From Proteiniclasticum sp. (GTDB lineage: Bacteria; Bacillota; Clostridia; Clostridiales; Clostridiaceae): 64,000 nucleotides of DNA. A program made the translations under genes and the position numbers. How positions within the stretch are numbered: position 1 is the stretch's first letter; every line of letters begins with the position of its first letter. The notes beneath the pieces are model-generated. The model ran no database searches, had not been told where the DNA came from, and worked only from the letters and a program-made list of their open reading frames with translations. Shown one piece after another: positions 1 through 9,041 of this stretch. The DNA lies in contig NZ_DOPX01000024.1 of assembly GCF_003514505.1 (NCBI RefSeq), positions 61,009 through 125,008 of the forward strand, written 5' to 3'.

Positions 1-109
1 TGAGATGGTAAAGCTCATTGAAGCCCAGAGAACTTATGAAGCCAACGCTACAGCGCTGAAGGCCAGCAAATCCATGCTGAACAAAGCCATAGAAATCACA
101 AAGGGGTAA
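1..109 (+). CDS. flgC: FlgC, flagellar basal-body rod protein (3' end only)
   Basis: Only the last 35 residues are in the window, read from base 2 to a TAA at 107-109. The tail contains LIEAQRTYEANATALKASK, the conserved C-terminal helix by which rod proteins of the FlgB/FlgC/FlgG family pack into the axial structure. FlgC is the usual gene directly before fliE in Firmicute flagellar operons, and fliE starts 8 bases downstream. FlgB would be expected just outside the window. Rod family membership is clear; choosing FlgC over another rod paralogue rests mainly on position. Confidence 0.85.
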   Translation, partial: EMVKLIEAQRTYEANATALKASKSMLNKAIEITKG

Positions 110-116
110 GAGCTAA

Positions 117-452
117 ATGACAAACATCAGCGGCAATTATAAAAATATTTTGGACAGATACAGTCTGCTTTTGAATCAGACAGGAAAGGCGGAGAGAAAA
201 GAGGAGGCGGATTTTTCCAGCTTAGGGCTTGGAGAAAGTTTTGGGGATCTTCTCACCTCTCAAGTGGAAAAGCTGAATATGACACAGCTCAGCGCAGACC
301 AGATGGTCAGCGACTTTGCTGCAGGAAAAACCGATGATCTCCATAATGTGATGATTGGCGTGGAAGAGGCTAGACTCAGTATGGAGCTGGCGGTTCAAGT
401 CAGGAATAAGATTATTGAGGCATATAAAGAGCTCACACAGATGCAGCTTTAG
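117..452 (+). CDS. fliE: FliE, MS-ring to rod junction protein
   Basis: This 111-residue protein has the usual FliE length. Its C-terminal half (from about residue 45) matches the family pattern: SFGDLL, then DDLHNVMIGVEEARLSMEL and a final helix ending in YKELTQMQL. FliE is exported early by the flagellar type III apparatus and joins the MS ring to the rod in the periplasm-equivalent zone. The start codon follows flgC by 8 bases, consistent with coupled translation. An unusually wide gap for this operon follows before fliF. Confidence 0.95.
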   Translation: MTNISGNYKNILDRYSLLLNQTGKAERKEEADFSSLGLGESFGDLLTSQVEKLNMTQLSADQMVSDFAAGKTDDLHNVMIGVEEARLSMELAVQVRNKIIEAYKELTQMQL

Positions 453-703
453 AGATGGAAGACAATGATGTTTTAACATAGGTGCGGATGGTTTTTTCGT
501 GGCAGCTGACAGAATAGAAGGACAACAATAAGAATGAAAAAATATCAAACTGCTTTGTGAAAGCATACTGACGAAAGAAAAAGAATTCTGCAGAACTACT
601 GAGCTGATTTTCTTCCCTTAGGAGTGCAATTTAGAGCAGTTTTAGTTTTCGCAAAAAGTCTGATGAATGGAAGTAACCTTACTAGGCAAGGAGCAACTGA
701 TTA
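453..703 (+). other. 251-base gap between fliE and fliF
   Basis: This is the widest gap inside an otherwise tightly packed operon. I find no credible ORF, no T-rich terminator hairpin and no sigma-D motif. A small hairpin (GCTTT-GTG-AAAGC) lies near 552-564. The end carries AAGGAG about 10 bases before the fliF ATG. It may be a long leader, an internal promoter region or the remains of a lost gene; nothing seen decides between these. Confidence 0.4.
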
Positions 704-2269
704 ATGGATAGCATCAAGAATACCTCAGAGAAAATAAAAGGCGGATGGAGCAAAATGGATCCGGGCAAAAGAAAGGCGCTGATACTCATCGTTTCAGCGG
801 TGCTTCTTTTCGTCGTTCTATTTTCCGTCTATTCCAGACAGGTGACCTATGCCACCCTGTTCCAGGGACTGGAACTGGAGGATGCTGCAGCCATAACGGC
901 AGATCTTGATACACGTGGAAATATCAGATACAAGATTGAAAACGGTGGACGGGATATTCTCATTGATGAGAAGCATGTGGACAAGTACAGGCTGGAGCTT
1001 GCCATGAACGGTATGATGCCGGACAAGTCCACAGGATTTGAGATTTTTGACAATATGGGCATGATGGTCACAGATGAGGACCGGAAAATCATGTATCAAA
1101 GAGGCCTTGAAGGAGAACTTCAGAGGTCTATTATGTCATTGACAGAGATTGAAAGTGCCCGTGTGCATCTGGTGCTCAGCGAAGAGAGTATTTTCGACAC
1201 CGAGAGAAGAGAAGCTTCTGCGTCGGTGATCCTCAGTTTGAAAACCGGAGCGAAGATCTCTGCTGATTCCGTTCGGGGCATCATCGCCCTTGTCACAGGA
1301 GCGGTGAACAACCTTCCAGAAGAAAAGGTGCAGGTCATTGATACCAGAGGCAACCTTTTAAGTCTTGGCCTTACGGGGGAGACCTCTTCGGGAGTGGGTC
1401 TTCTGGATAAGCAGTCAGAGGTGAAGAGAAGCTTTGAGAAAGAGATAGAAAATAACATCCTGAACCTTTTGGGACCAGCATTTGGACCGGATAAACTGAA
1501 AGTGGCGGTTTATGCGGATCTTGATTTTGATGCGGAAGAGCAGACAGTCATTGCCTATCGTGATCCTGTCATAAGAAGCGAGCAGAACAGCGCTGAGGGG
1601 CCGAATCTCAATGTGGGGGAAATCACAGACAATCCCATTGACGACAACACCCAGAATGTTCTGGACGGGGAAGAGGACGGTATGGGTTCCTATGAAGGAA
1701 CAAAGAACTATGAACTGACGGAAACAACCACACGTACCGTAAGAGCACCTGGAAAGGTCCAGAAAATTTCCACCTCGGTTCTCTTTGATGGGAATCTTAC
1801 GGAAGCGCAGCTCCTTGCCATCCGGAATCTTGTTTCTACGGCCACAGGCTATGATCTCAACCGAGGGGATCTCATCAGCGTGGAAAGCATGGAGTTTGAC
1901 AAGAGTTACCAGGAAGCCCTGGAGGAAGAACTGGAAGAGCAGAAACGTCTGGAGGAGGCCAACAGGACCTTTATGGAACGATATGGTGATTATATCTATC
2001 TAGGTGTGTTCAGTGTTTTGGGACTGGTCATTGTTCTTTCTGTGATAAAACTTATTTTTGGAAAGAAGAAGAGAAGAAAAGAAGAAGACCTTCCAGTGAT
2101 GCTTCCACAGGCTCAGGCTGAACCACTGGGACAGACCGTGGACATCATTGAGGAAGTGTATCAGAAATTTGAGGTGAAAGAGAATCAGAAGGAAAAGCAG
2201 TTGAAGGAATATGCCGAAGAGCATCCTGAGATTGCTGCAGATCTCATCAAAGCCTGGATGAAAGAATGA
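704..2269 (+). CDS. fliF: FliF, flagellar MS-ring protein
   Basis: This 521-residue protein forms the membrane-embedded MS ring that is the assembly base of the basal body. It has a short basic cytoplasmic N-terminus, a first membrane helix at about residues 24-45, and a long extracytoplasmic YscJ/FliF-type ring-building region. A second membrane helix lies at about 425-450, followed by a charged cytoplasmic tail that would bind FliG. The ring-building region contains VTYATLFQGLELEDAAAI and the family-typical RVHLVLSEESIF. Length is close to other Firmicute FliF proteins. It is followed after 14 bases by fliG, its direct partner. Confidence 0.97.
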   Translation: MDSIKNTSEKIKGGWSKMDPGKRKALILIVSAVLLFVVLFSVYSRQVTYATLFQGLELEDAAAITADLDTRGNIRYKIENGGRDILIDEKHVDKYRLELAMNGMMPDKSTGFEIFDNMGMMVTDEDRKIMYQRGLEGELQRSIMSLTEIESARVHLVLSEESIFDTERREASASVILSLKTGAKISADSVRGIIALVTGAVNNLPEEKVQVIDTRGNLLSLGLTGETSSGVGLLDKQSEVKRSFEKEIENNILNLLGPAFGPDKLKVAVYADLDFDAEEQTVIAYRDPVIRSEQNSAEGPNLNVGEITDNPIDDNTQNVLDGEEDGMGSYEGTKNYELTETTTRTVRAPGKVQKISTSVLFDGNLTEAQLLAIRNLVSTATGYDLNRGDLISVESMEFDKSYQEALEEELEEQKRLEEANRTFMERYGDYIYLGVFSVLGLVIVLSVIKLIFGKKKRRKEEDLPVMLPQAQAEPLGQTVDIIEEVYQKFEVKENQKEKQLKEYAEEHPEIAADLIKAWMKE

Positions 2270-2283
2270 GGGTGATATGACCT

Positions 2284-3294
2284 ATGCAAAATAAAGATAA
2301 CAGCGGTATAAAGAAAGCGGCCATCCTGCTGATTTCCTTGGGACCGGACATTTCAGCACAGATCCTTCGGATGCTGCCAGATACCATGATTCAGAAGGTC
2401 ACCTATGAGATTGCCAATACAGAGTATGTGGAGCCTAAGGAACGGGAGCGGGTCATTGAGGATTTCATGGATATGGCCTCAGCACGGGAATACATCATCG
2501 ATGGCGGTATAGACTATGCAAGAAATCTTCTTACCAAGGCTCTTGGGACTGTCCGGGCAAAAGAGGTTATGGATGTGCTGACCCAGATTCAGCAAAGAGA
2601 GATGCCCTTTGCCATTCTAAGGAAAGCGGATACCCATCAGCTGGCCAATATGCTGTCCAATGAGCATCCCCAGACCATAGCGCTCATCATGTGCTATATC
2701 CAGCCGGACAAGGCTGCGGATGTGCTTTCGCTATTCCCGCATGAGCTTCAGACAGAAGTGGCGGAAAGAATTGGTGTCATCAACAGAACTTCTCCAGCGG
2801 TGATCAAAAAAATTGAGTCTATTCTGCAGAACAAGTTCTCCAACATCATTGAAAGCGATGCGGAGAACATCGGCGGCGTGAAGACCCTTGTGGAAATTCT
2901 GAACTCTGTGGACAGAACCACCGAGAAGAACATCCTGAACGATCTGGAGAAGACTCAGCCGGAGCTGGCAGAAGTCATCAAAGCGAATCTTTTTGTGTTC
3001 GAAGATATTGTCACCCTGGACAAGAGCTCCATTCAAAGAGTTCTTCGGGAAGTGGACAACGAGCAGCTGGTTCTGGCCCTCAAAGGCGCATCAGAAGAGG
3101 TGGCCACGGTGGTTTATGCAAATCTCTCCAAGAGAGCGGCGGACACTGTGCGGGAAGACATCGAGTTCATGGGACCAGTACGTCTTTCCACCGTGGAGGA
3201 AGCGCAGCATAAGATTGTGGGCATCATAAGAAGGCTTGAGGAAGCTGGTGAAATCGTCATTGGAAGAGGTGATTCCGATAGCATTATCGTATAG
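2284..3294 (+). CDS. fliG: FliG, flagellar motor switch protein
   Basis: FliG (336 residues) sits on the cytoplasmic face of the MS ring and transmits torque from MotA/MotB. The middle-domain EHPQTIA motif that contacts FliM is present at about residue 128. The C-terminal domain keeps the charged torque helix region and ends with a family-typical RRLEEAGEIVIGRG segment. The start has a moderate ribosome binding site (GAGGGTGAT). The gene overlaps the start of fliH. FliM, its C-ring partner, is not encoded in this window. Confidence 0.97.
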   Translation: MQNKDNSGIKKAAILLISLGPDISAQILRMLPDTMIQKVTYEIANTEYVEPKERERVIEDFMDMASAREYIIDGGIDYARNLLTKALGTVRAKEVMDVLTQIQQREMPFAILRKADTHQLANMLSNEHPQTIALIMCYIQPDKAADVLSLFPHELQTEVAERIGVINRTSPAVIKKIESILQNKFSNIIESDAENIGGVKTLVEILNSVDRTTEKNILNDLEKTQPELAEVIKANLFVFEDIVTLDKSSIQRVLREVDNEQLVLALKGASEEVATVVYANLSKRAADTVREDIEFMGPVRLSTVEEAQHKIVGIIRRLEEAGEIVIGRGDSDSIIV

Positions 3295-4018
3295 AATAAT
3301 CAAAAATACAGAGCCTCTAGAAGAAAGGAAACTCACTTCTCTTGATCTTTCCCAGTACATGGAAAAGTCAGAAGCCCTGAAACAGGATGAGATCCGGAAG
3401 ATCATCAAAAGAGAAGATCCCATGGATGTGGTGAAACGGGAGATCCGTAAGAATCTGGAGGAAGAGATTGAAATCAAAAAAACGGCCATGCTGGAAAAAG
3501 CCCGTCAAGATCTTCAGAAGGAACGGGAAAGAGTGTTGGAAGAAGCAAGATCAGAAGGGTTCCAGGAAGGTGTGAGACTCGGCAGAGAGTCGGCGTACCA
3601 GGAGGCGGAAGCCATAAGACAGAAGGCGCTTTCCTACCTGGAAGAAGCAGAAAAAGCCGCGAAAGAGTACCTTTTTGAAAATGAGGAAAGGATTCTGAAG
3701 CTTTCTACAAAAATTGCGGAAAAAATCCTCGAGAAAGTCATCAAAGAGAGTGAAGAGGATGTGATGCTTCTGGCAAGGCCTATTCTTCAGGAGTACGGTA
3801 AGGTCCAGAATGTCATCATCAGCTGCAACCCTTGTAAGGTGGAGCATATGAAGCGATATGTGCCGGAAATAGAAAAAACATGCCCCAATGCGCATATTCT
3901 GATTCTTCCGGACAAGACCCTCGGTGATCAGGACATCCGGGTGGAGAACGAGTATCAGATCACAGACCTGTCTATCAGAAAACAGCTGGACAGGTTCATA
4001 GAACTGGCCCTTAGCTAG
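3236..4018 (+). CDS. fliH: FliH, export ATPase regulator
   Basis: FliH links the FliI ATPase to the C ring and restrains ATP hydrolysis. The protein has a charged coiled-coil middle (about residues 40-150, rich in E, K, R and A), then a FliH/YscL-type C-terminal domain with a region like LGDQDIRVENEYQITDLSI. The true start is unclear. The longest frame begins at a TTG at 3236, well inside fliG, while in-frame TTG (3260) and GTG (3248, 3269) codons give shorters versions. None has an ideally spaced ribosome binding site, so translation is probably coupled to fliG. Position between fliG and fliI supports the call. Confidence 0.88.
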   Translation: MRKLVKSSLEEVIPIALSYRIIKNTEPLEERKLTSLDLSQYMEKSEALKQDEIRKIIKREDPMDVVKREIRKNLEEEIEIKKTAMLEKARQDLQKERERVLEEARSEGFQEGVRLGRESAYQEAEAIRQKALSYLEEAEKAAKEYLFENEERILKLSTKIAEKILEKVIKESEEDVMLLARPILQEYGKVQNVIISCNPCKVEHMKRYVPEIEKTCPNAHILILPDKTLGDQDIRVENEYQITDLSIRKQLDRFIELALS

Positions 4019-4031
4019 GAGGAGGAGAAAG

Positions 4032-5345
4032 ATGACAGAGGTTCGCTTTGACAGACTGGAAGAGCTTTTGGATGAAAGCACCTTATCCCTGAAAATGGGG
4101 AAAGTGAAGAAAGTCATCGGTCTCATCATCCATGCCGTTGGACTCAAGGTGTTTGTGGGAGAAGTGTGTGAAATTCTTCTGGATGACCACAACAAGATCT
4201 TTGCTGAAGTGGTGGGGTTTGAGGATGACGGAGTTCTTCTTATGCCCCTGGGAGATGTGCAGGGAATAGGTCCAGGCTGCCTGGTGCTGCCCACAGGCAG
4301 CGCACTGAAGGTGAGAGTCGGAGATGAGCTTCTTGGCACCACAGTGGACGGGCTAGGAAATCCCATGGATGAGATCAAGAGAAAACTGACGGGATTTGGC
4401 GACATCAACAATATGCCTCCCAATCCTTTCCAAAGAAGGAAGATTGAGGAGGTCATGAGTACAGGGGTCAAAGCCATAGACGGTATTCTTACCTGTGGGG
4501 AAGGTCAGCGTATCGGTATTTTTGCCGGAAGCGGAGTAGGGAAAAGTACCCTTCTTGGAATGATTGCCAGATATTCCGATGCGGATGTCAATGTCATAGG
4601 GCTCATCGGAGAGCGAGGCCGTGAAGTGCTAGAGTTTATTGAAAGAGATCTGGGGCCCGATGGCTATAAAAAATCTGTTGTGATCTGCGCCACCTCGGAC
4701 CAGCCTCCTCTTGTTAGACTCAAGGGGGCTTATGTGGCCACAGCCATTGCGGAGTATTTCAGAGACCAGGGCAAAAAAGTCATGTTCATGATGGATTCTG
4801 TCACAAGATTTGCCATGGCGCAAAGAGAGATTGGCCTAGCCATTGGAGAGCCTCCTACCACCAGAGGATATACCCCATCGGTGTTTGCGGCTTTACCAAA
4901 GCTTCTGGAGAGAAGCGGTATGTCCAAAGATGGTTCCATCACTGCCTTCTATACGGTGCTGGTGGAAGGGGATGATATGAATGAACCGATAGCAGATGCG
5001 GTCCGGGGTATCCTCGACGGGCATATCGTACTCACAAGAAAGCTCGCTGGAAAGAACCATTTTCCATCCATTGATGTGCAGCAGAGTGTGTCAAGAGTCA
5101 TGAAGGAGATCGTCTCCAAGGAGCATTATGACTTTGCTGGAAGGCTCAAAGAGAATATGGCCAGGTATCAGGAGTCAGAAGATCTCATCAATGTGGGAGC
5201 CTATGCAAAGGGAAGAAATCCGGATCTTGATAAAGCAGTGGAACTGAAGCCTCTCATAGACCGATTCCTGAAACAGGATGTGGAGGATGCGAGAAGCTTT
5301 GAGGAAACGGTGGAGGAGCTCCATAGGATCTTTGGCAGAAGGTAA
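4032..5345 (+). CDS. fliI: FliI, flagellum-specific export ATPase
   Basis: FliI (437 residues) is the F1-beta-like ATPase that energises unfolding and delivery of export substrates at the cytoplasmic face. A Walker A sequence, GIFAGSGVGKST, lies near residues 161-172. A Walker B-like MMDSVTRFAMAQREIG follows. The type III ATPase signature GEPPTTRGYTPSVFA is also present. A strong AGGAGGAGG site precedes the ATG. It sits between its regulator fliH and the chaperone-like stalk gene fliJ. Confidence 0.97.
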   Translation: MTEVRFDRLEELLDESTLSLKMGKVKKVIGLIIHAVGLKVFVGEVCEILLDDHNKIFAEVVGFEDDGVLLMPLGDVQGIGPGCLVLPTGSALKVRVGDELLGTTVDGLGNPMDEIKRKLTGFGDINNMPPNPFQRRKIEEVMSTGVKAIDGILTCGEGQRIGIFAGSGVGKSTLLGMIARYSDADVNVIGLIGERGREVLEFIERDLGPDGYKKSVVICATSDQPPLVRLKGAYVATAIAEYFRDQGKKVMFMMDSVTRFAMAQREIGLAIGEPPTTRGYTPSVFAALPKLLERSGMSKDGSITAFYTVLVEGDDMNEPIADAVRGILDGHIVLTRKLAGKNHFPSIDVQQSVSRVMKEIVSKEHYDFAGRLKENMARYQESEDLINVGAYAKGRNPDLDKAVELKPLIDRFLKQDVEDARSFEETVEELHRIFGRR

Positions 5346-5381
5346 GACCCATAAGGAATCATTTCAGGAAGGAGTAAAGAC

Positions 5382-5801
5382 ATGAAGAGCTATAAGTTCA
5401 AAATGGATAAAGTTCTGGAATACCGGGAGAATGTGGAAAAAGTCAAAGTGGAAGACTTTGCCAAAATCACCCATAAGCTTCGTACAGAAGAGGAGCACCT
5501 GAAGGATCTGCAGGAAACCCTGGAAGAAAAGAAAAAAGTGAAGCAAGAGGATCTTTATGGCATGAAAATGGGCTTTTTATACAGGGAAAAACTGAAAGCG
5601 GAAGTGGACAGGCAAGTGAGCAAAGTAAAGGAAATCTCTGTGAAAGCGGAGGCTGCGCAGCATGTGCTTATTGAAGCCAGGAAAGACCGGAAAATCATGG
5701 AGATGCTGAAAGAAAAGGACCGGGAGAAATATCGCCTGGACCTTCTAAATACGGAACAGAAGGAACTGGATGATCTCAGTGTCATGAGATTCATCAAGTG
5801 A
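5382..5801 (+). CDS. fliJ: FliJ, export apparatus coiled-coil stalk
   Basis: This 139-residue protein is almost entirely helical and charged, as expected for FliJ, the central stalk that couples the FliI ring to the FlhA export gate. The N-terminus MKSYKFKMDKVLEYRENVEK matches the typical start of Firmicute FliJ (F-x-x-D-K-V-L-x-x-R/K). There are no cysteines, membrane helices or signal peptide. An AGGAGT site lies before the ATG. Sequence conservation in this family is low, so position after fliI is a large part of the evidence. Confidence 0.9.
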   Translation: MKSYKFKMDKVLEYRENVEKVKVEDFAKITHKLRTEEEHLKDLQETLEEKKKVKQEDLYGMKMGFLYREKLKAEVDRQVSKVKEISVKAEAAQHVLIEARKDRKIMEMLKEKDREKYRLDLLNTEQKELDDLSVMRFIK

Positions 5802-5889
5802 CTTTTATTCATAGAGGCATACGGAAGGTGAAGGGTTTCCCTTTGAGAGCCTTCAAAAAGCTGAATACTGAAAGGAGGTGAGAAATGAG

Positions 5890-7140
5890 ATGAAAACAAA
5901 CATCATGAATCTCATGATGGGCACAACAGGAACGCAAAATACGGCAGGGACCGCAGTGGAAGTGGATGGAGCGCTTTTTTCCTCTTTGCTTCAGAAGGTG
6001 ACAGGACAGAGCGGTATAGAAGCCGGAGCTGTTAGTAGTCAAGGTGGTACAGAATCTGTCGGGAAAGAGGAGGATCTCTCTCTAGAAGAAGCTGCAGCAG
6101 CGCTTGTGGGGATGATATTCTCGAAACTGCCAGAAGAGAACATTCAGGCAGTGACTCCGGAGAACCTTCTGGATGAAGGCATCGATCTTCTGAAGGAAGC
6201 TCAGAAAAACCCAAAGAATGCTCTGGAACTACAGAGTGTCAAAGGTCTTCTTGGATCCTTGGAAAATGGAGACAAAAAGATCTATACTGCAGTGCTGGAC
6301 ATGCTGAAAATGAAGCAGGAGGAACGGATCTCTTCGTTGGAAGGGAACGCGGTATCTGGAATGAAAAATCAGGATGTGGCGCAGCAGGGACAAAAGAATG
6401 GGCAGGATACAATCCATGAGGTGGCTTTTCGGAGCATCTTAGGAAATGAGACCCATAAGACTGTGAGTGCAGCTGTGGAGGAAAGCTCAGATGCTGTGGA
6501 AAGAACGGAGAATAAAGCATCCCTTCAGATGGATGGTGACGCTGACAAGGCATCAGGGAAATCTGCTGCTTCTTTACGGAAAGAGCAAGAAAAGCCGGGG
6601 GATTCTGTAAAGACAGATCTTCTGCAAGTCGGAGCTGAGTCTATTCCTGCAAGGGAAGTGAGGCTTTCTGATGGAAAAGCTGTCAAAGTGACAGAACAGG
6701 AGATGAGCCAAAACCTCAAAATCACAGAAGATGCCATGGTAAAATCCATGGAGACGCTGAAAAATGGGGATACAACCACCATGAAACTGAGACTTCATCC
6801 GGAAGAGCTGGGGGAGATGGAACTGACTCTTTCCATGGAGCATGGAAAGATCACTGGAAAACTAATGACAGAAAGTCAGGAGATCCGCCAGATTTTCCAG
6901 GGAAAACTTCTGGAACTGCAGGAGAACCTGAAAGCCCAGAACATTCAGGTGGTGAAGCTGGAAGTATCCACAAATCTCTCTGACCATAATCAGAGCTTCC
7001 AAGGACAGAACCCTCAGGATGAGATGAAAAAGAGATCTCAGGAGATGACGTTAAGAGGGTATGGAAAAATAACTGAAAAAAAGAGCTCGTACAGTCCTGT
7101 GGCCCTGAAGAGCCAGGAGGGCATCAGTATTCTTGCATAG
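5890..7140 (+). CDS. fliK: FliK, hook-length control protein
   Basis: FliK is a secreted ruler that measures hook length and switches export specificity through FlhB. The N-terminal two thirds are low-complexity and rich in E, S, G and Q. The C-terminal domain (about residues 270-370) matches the Flg_hook type, with the core KLRLHPEELGEMELTLSMEH. The frame is open from a GTG at 5878, but that codon lies within the AGGAGG site, so the ATG at 5890 (416 residues) is the likelier start. It is followed by flgD, as is usual. Confidence 0.92.
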   Translation: MKTNIMNLMMGTTGTQNTAGTAVEVDGALFSSLLQKVTGQSGIEAGAVSSQGGTESVGKEEDLSLEEAAAALVGMIFSKLPEENIQAVTPENLLDEGIDLLKEAQKNPKNALELQSVKGLLGSLENGDKKIYTAVLDMLKMKQEERISSLEGNAVSGMKNQDVAQQGQKNGQDTIHEVAFRSILGNETHKTVSAAVEESSDAVERTENKASLQMDGDADKASGKSAASLRKEQEKPGDSVKTDLLQVGAESIPAREVRLSDGKAVKVTEQEMSQNLKITEDAMVKSMETLKNGDTTTMKLRLHPEELGEMELTLSMEHGKITGKLMTESQEIRQIFQGKLLELQENLKAQNIQVVKLEVSTNLSDHNQSFQGQNPQDEMKKRSQEMTLRGYGKITEKKSSYSPVALKSQEGISILA

Positions 7141-7157
7141 GAAAGCAGGTGAAGAAA

Positions 7158-7583
7158 ATGAGAATCAACGGAATCGGTGTACAAAGCACCAATGTGTATG
7201 GTCAGGAAGAGGTGAAATCCAATGATACATTGGACGTCAACGACTTTCTGAAAATCCTGACAGCACAGCTGCAGCATATGGACCCTTTGGGCGGAAACAG
7301 TTCAGACCCTACAGAGTACATCAATCAGATGACCCAGTTCACCATGCTGGAGCAGATGAACAATCTGGTTTCAAGCATCGGCACCATGACCATGCTGTCT
7401 CAGCAGCAGATGTCTTTTTCTCTGGTGGGCAAGGAAGTCAGCATTTTTGACGGAGAGGAAAGATTCACGGGTATCGTGGAAAAGGTCAGATACCGGGAAG
7501 GGGTTGCCTATCCTGTGGTGAACGGTAAGGAGTATCCCATGGGCTTCATAGAAGAGATCGGAGGGAAGGAAGATGTCCTTTAA
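7158..7583 (+). CDS. flgD: FlgD, hook capping protein (short form)
   Basis: FlgD is the scaffold that caps the growing hook. At 141 residues this is the short Firmicute form, with the conserved N-terminal region (LDVNDFLKILTAQLQHMDP, then YINQMTQFTMLEQMNNL) and little of the C-terminal FnIII/tudor region of longer relatives. An upstream in-frame GTG at 7149 is possible, but the ATG at 7158 follows AGGTGA at a better distance. The last codons overlap the next gene by 11 bases. Confidence 0.93.
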   Translation: MRINGIGVQSTNVYGQEEVKSNDTLDVNDFLKILTAQLQHMDPLGGNSSDPTEYINQMTQFTMLEQMNNLVSSIGTMTMLSQQQMSFSLVGKEVSIFDGEERFTGIVEKVRYREGVAYPVVNGKEYPMGFIEEIGGKEDVL

Positions 7584-7944
7584 AATTCAAAATGGTCAGA
7601 TCATCCCATCCACTCATCCGGGACAGGTCCAGGGGAAAAAGCCCTCAGGTGATTTTGAGCGTCTTTATCTGGAATCCATTCAAAAAACCAAAGAGACCGT
7701 AAAACTGTCCGCCCATGCCAAAGACCGCATGGATAAGAGGGACATTTCGCTCTCAGAGGAAGATATGAGAAAGATCAATGATGCTGTGGATACCTTAGAT
7801 CAGAAAGGTGCCAGAGAAGGGCTTCTTCTATACAAAGATGCCGCATTCATCGCCAGCATCAGAAACCGTACCATCATCACTGCCATGAAGGATGCGGAGA
7901 TTGAGACCATCACCAATATCGACAGTTTTGTAAAAATCAGGTAA
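7573..7944 (+). CDS. TIGR02530-type flagellar operon protein
   Basis: This 123-residue protein resembles a small family found between flgD and flgE in many Firmicutes (TIGR02530). Recognisable features are an N-terminal segment with FERLYLESIQK, then VKLSAHAKDRMDKRDI, and a C-terminal part ending in ITNIDSFVKIR. There is no signal peptide or membrane helix. It overlaps the 3' end of flgD, so the two are translationally coupled. The exact role is not known to me; the conserved position suggests hook assembly. Confidence 0.88.
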   Translation: MSFKIQNGQIIPSTHPGQVQGKKPSGDFERLYLESIQKTKETVKLSAHAKDRMDKRDISLSEEDMRKINDAVDTLDQKGAREGLLLYKDAAFIASIRNRTIITAMKDAEIETITNIDSFVKIR

Positions 7945-8039
7945 TGGCTGGACCTCTTGAGGAAGCCATATAGACTTTGCTGAATGACGGATGCAAAGTA
8001 CAGAAAAAGGAAAAATAAACATCCTAGGAGGAATTTATT

Positions 8040-8948
8040 ATGTTAAGATCCCTTTATTCCGGAGTTAGCGGAATGAGAACCAATCAGGTAAAAATGGACG
8101 TAATCGGTAATAATATCGCCAATGTGAATACCACCGGATTCAAATCCGGCAGAGCAAGATTCCAGGATATGCTGAGTCAGACCCTTGCCTATGCACAGGC
8201 CAGCACAGAAGAGGCCATCGGAGGCGTAAACGCACAGCAGGTGGGCCTTGGAGTAAAGGTTGGTGCCATCGACACCATCATGACCAACGGAGGTCTGCAG
8301 CCAACCAATAGAGATCTGGATTTTGCGGTGGAAGGTACTGGATTTTTCATCGTGACCCAGGAAAATGTGCCGGAAGGCCAGCCCATCAATCAGAGGCTTT
8401 ACACAAGAGATGGCGCGTTCTACAGAGACAGCCTTGGAAACCTTGTGAATGCTTCGGGTTACCGAGTGGTGGGACAGATGTATGATTTTGAAAATGAAAC
8501 CTGGCCTGCTGACTTTGCACCTTCCAATCTCCAGACGCTGAAGATCACCAATGAGCTTTCGTACACAGACGCCGATGGCAATGCTGTGAATGTGAATCTG
8601 GAAACCTTCTCCATCGACTCCAGCGGTACCATTATCGGTGTTTACGATGATGGTGTGGCCAGAGAGATTGGCAGAATGGTTCTGGCAAAGTTTGAAAACC
8701 CTGAAGGTCTTGAGAAAATGGGAAACAACAACTACAGAGCTTCCAGAAACTCCGGAGACGATGTGAAGAGCACAGCAAACTCCGAAGGATATGGCCTTGT
8801 GCGCTCTGGTGTGCTGGAAATGTCCAATGTGGATCTGGCCAATGAGTTCACAGACCTCATCATCACCTCCAGATCCTACCAGGCAAACTCAAGAACCATC
8901 ACCACTTCAGACGAAATGCTTCAGGAGCTTTTGAGCCTGAAGAGATAG
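8040..8948 (+). CDS. flgE: FlgE, flagellar hook protein (short)
   Basis: The protein begins MLRSLYSGVSGMRTNQVKMD and continues with GNNIANVNTTGFKS, the signature of the axial family. The C-terminus carries the matching rod/hook helix with NVDLANEFTDLI and SRSYQANSRTI. At 302 residues it is shorter than most hook proteins, so the surface-exposed middle domains are reduced. Location after flgD and TIGR02530 argues for FlgE rather than FlgG. A clear AGGAGG lies 5-10 bases before the ATG. Confidence 0.9.
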   Translation: MLRSLYSGVSGMRTNQVKMDVIGNNIANVNTTGFKSGRARFQDMLSQTLAYAQASTEEAIGGVNAQQVGLGVKVGAIDTIMTNGGLQPTNRDLDFAVEGTGFFIVTQENVPEGQPINQRLYTRDGAFYRDSLGNLVNASGYRVVGQMYDFENETWPADFAPSNLQTLKITNELSYTDADGNAVNVNLETFSIDSSGTIIGVYDDGVAREIGRMVLAKFENPEGLEKMGNNNYRASRNSGDDVKSTANSEGYGLVRSGVLEMSNVDLANEFTDLIITSRSYQANSRTITTSDEMLQELLSLKR

Positions 8949-8978
8949 GGAAAATTTCACGCAATTTGGAGGATCGGC

Positions 8979-9005
8979 TAAAGATTCTCCTTAAATAGCC
9001 GATTG
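8979..9005 (+). promoter_or_regulatory. Sigma-D-like promoter before flbD-motAB, overlapping an inverted repeat
   Basis: TAAA at 8979-8982 is followed after 15 bases by GCCGATTG at 8998-9005, close to the sigma-28/sigma-D pattern TAAA-N15-GCCGATAA. The same bases form an inverted repeat, ATCGGCT (8973-8979) with AGCCGAT (8997-9003). The segment could therefore also fold as an RNA hairpin. The motif lies in one of the larger gaps of the operon, directly before flbD and the stator genes. Confidence 0.55.
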
Positions 9006-9041
9006 GTTAAGTAGAACAGTGATATGGAGGAGGCGAAACCT

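Noticed and set aside
600..703. Possible c-di-GMP riboswitch before fliF (a GATGAATGG segment resembles part of the class II core)
   Set aside because: The rest of the conserved core and the pairing stems of class I and class II could not be found.
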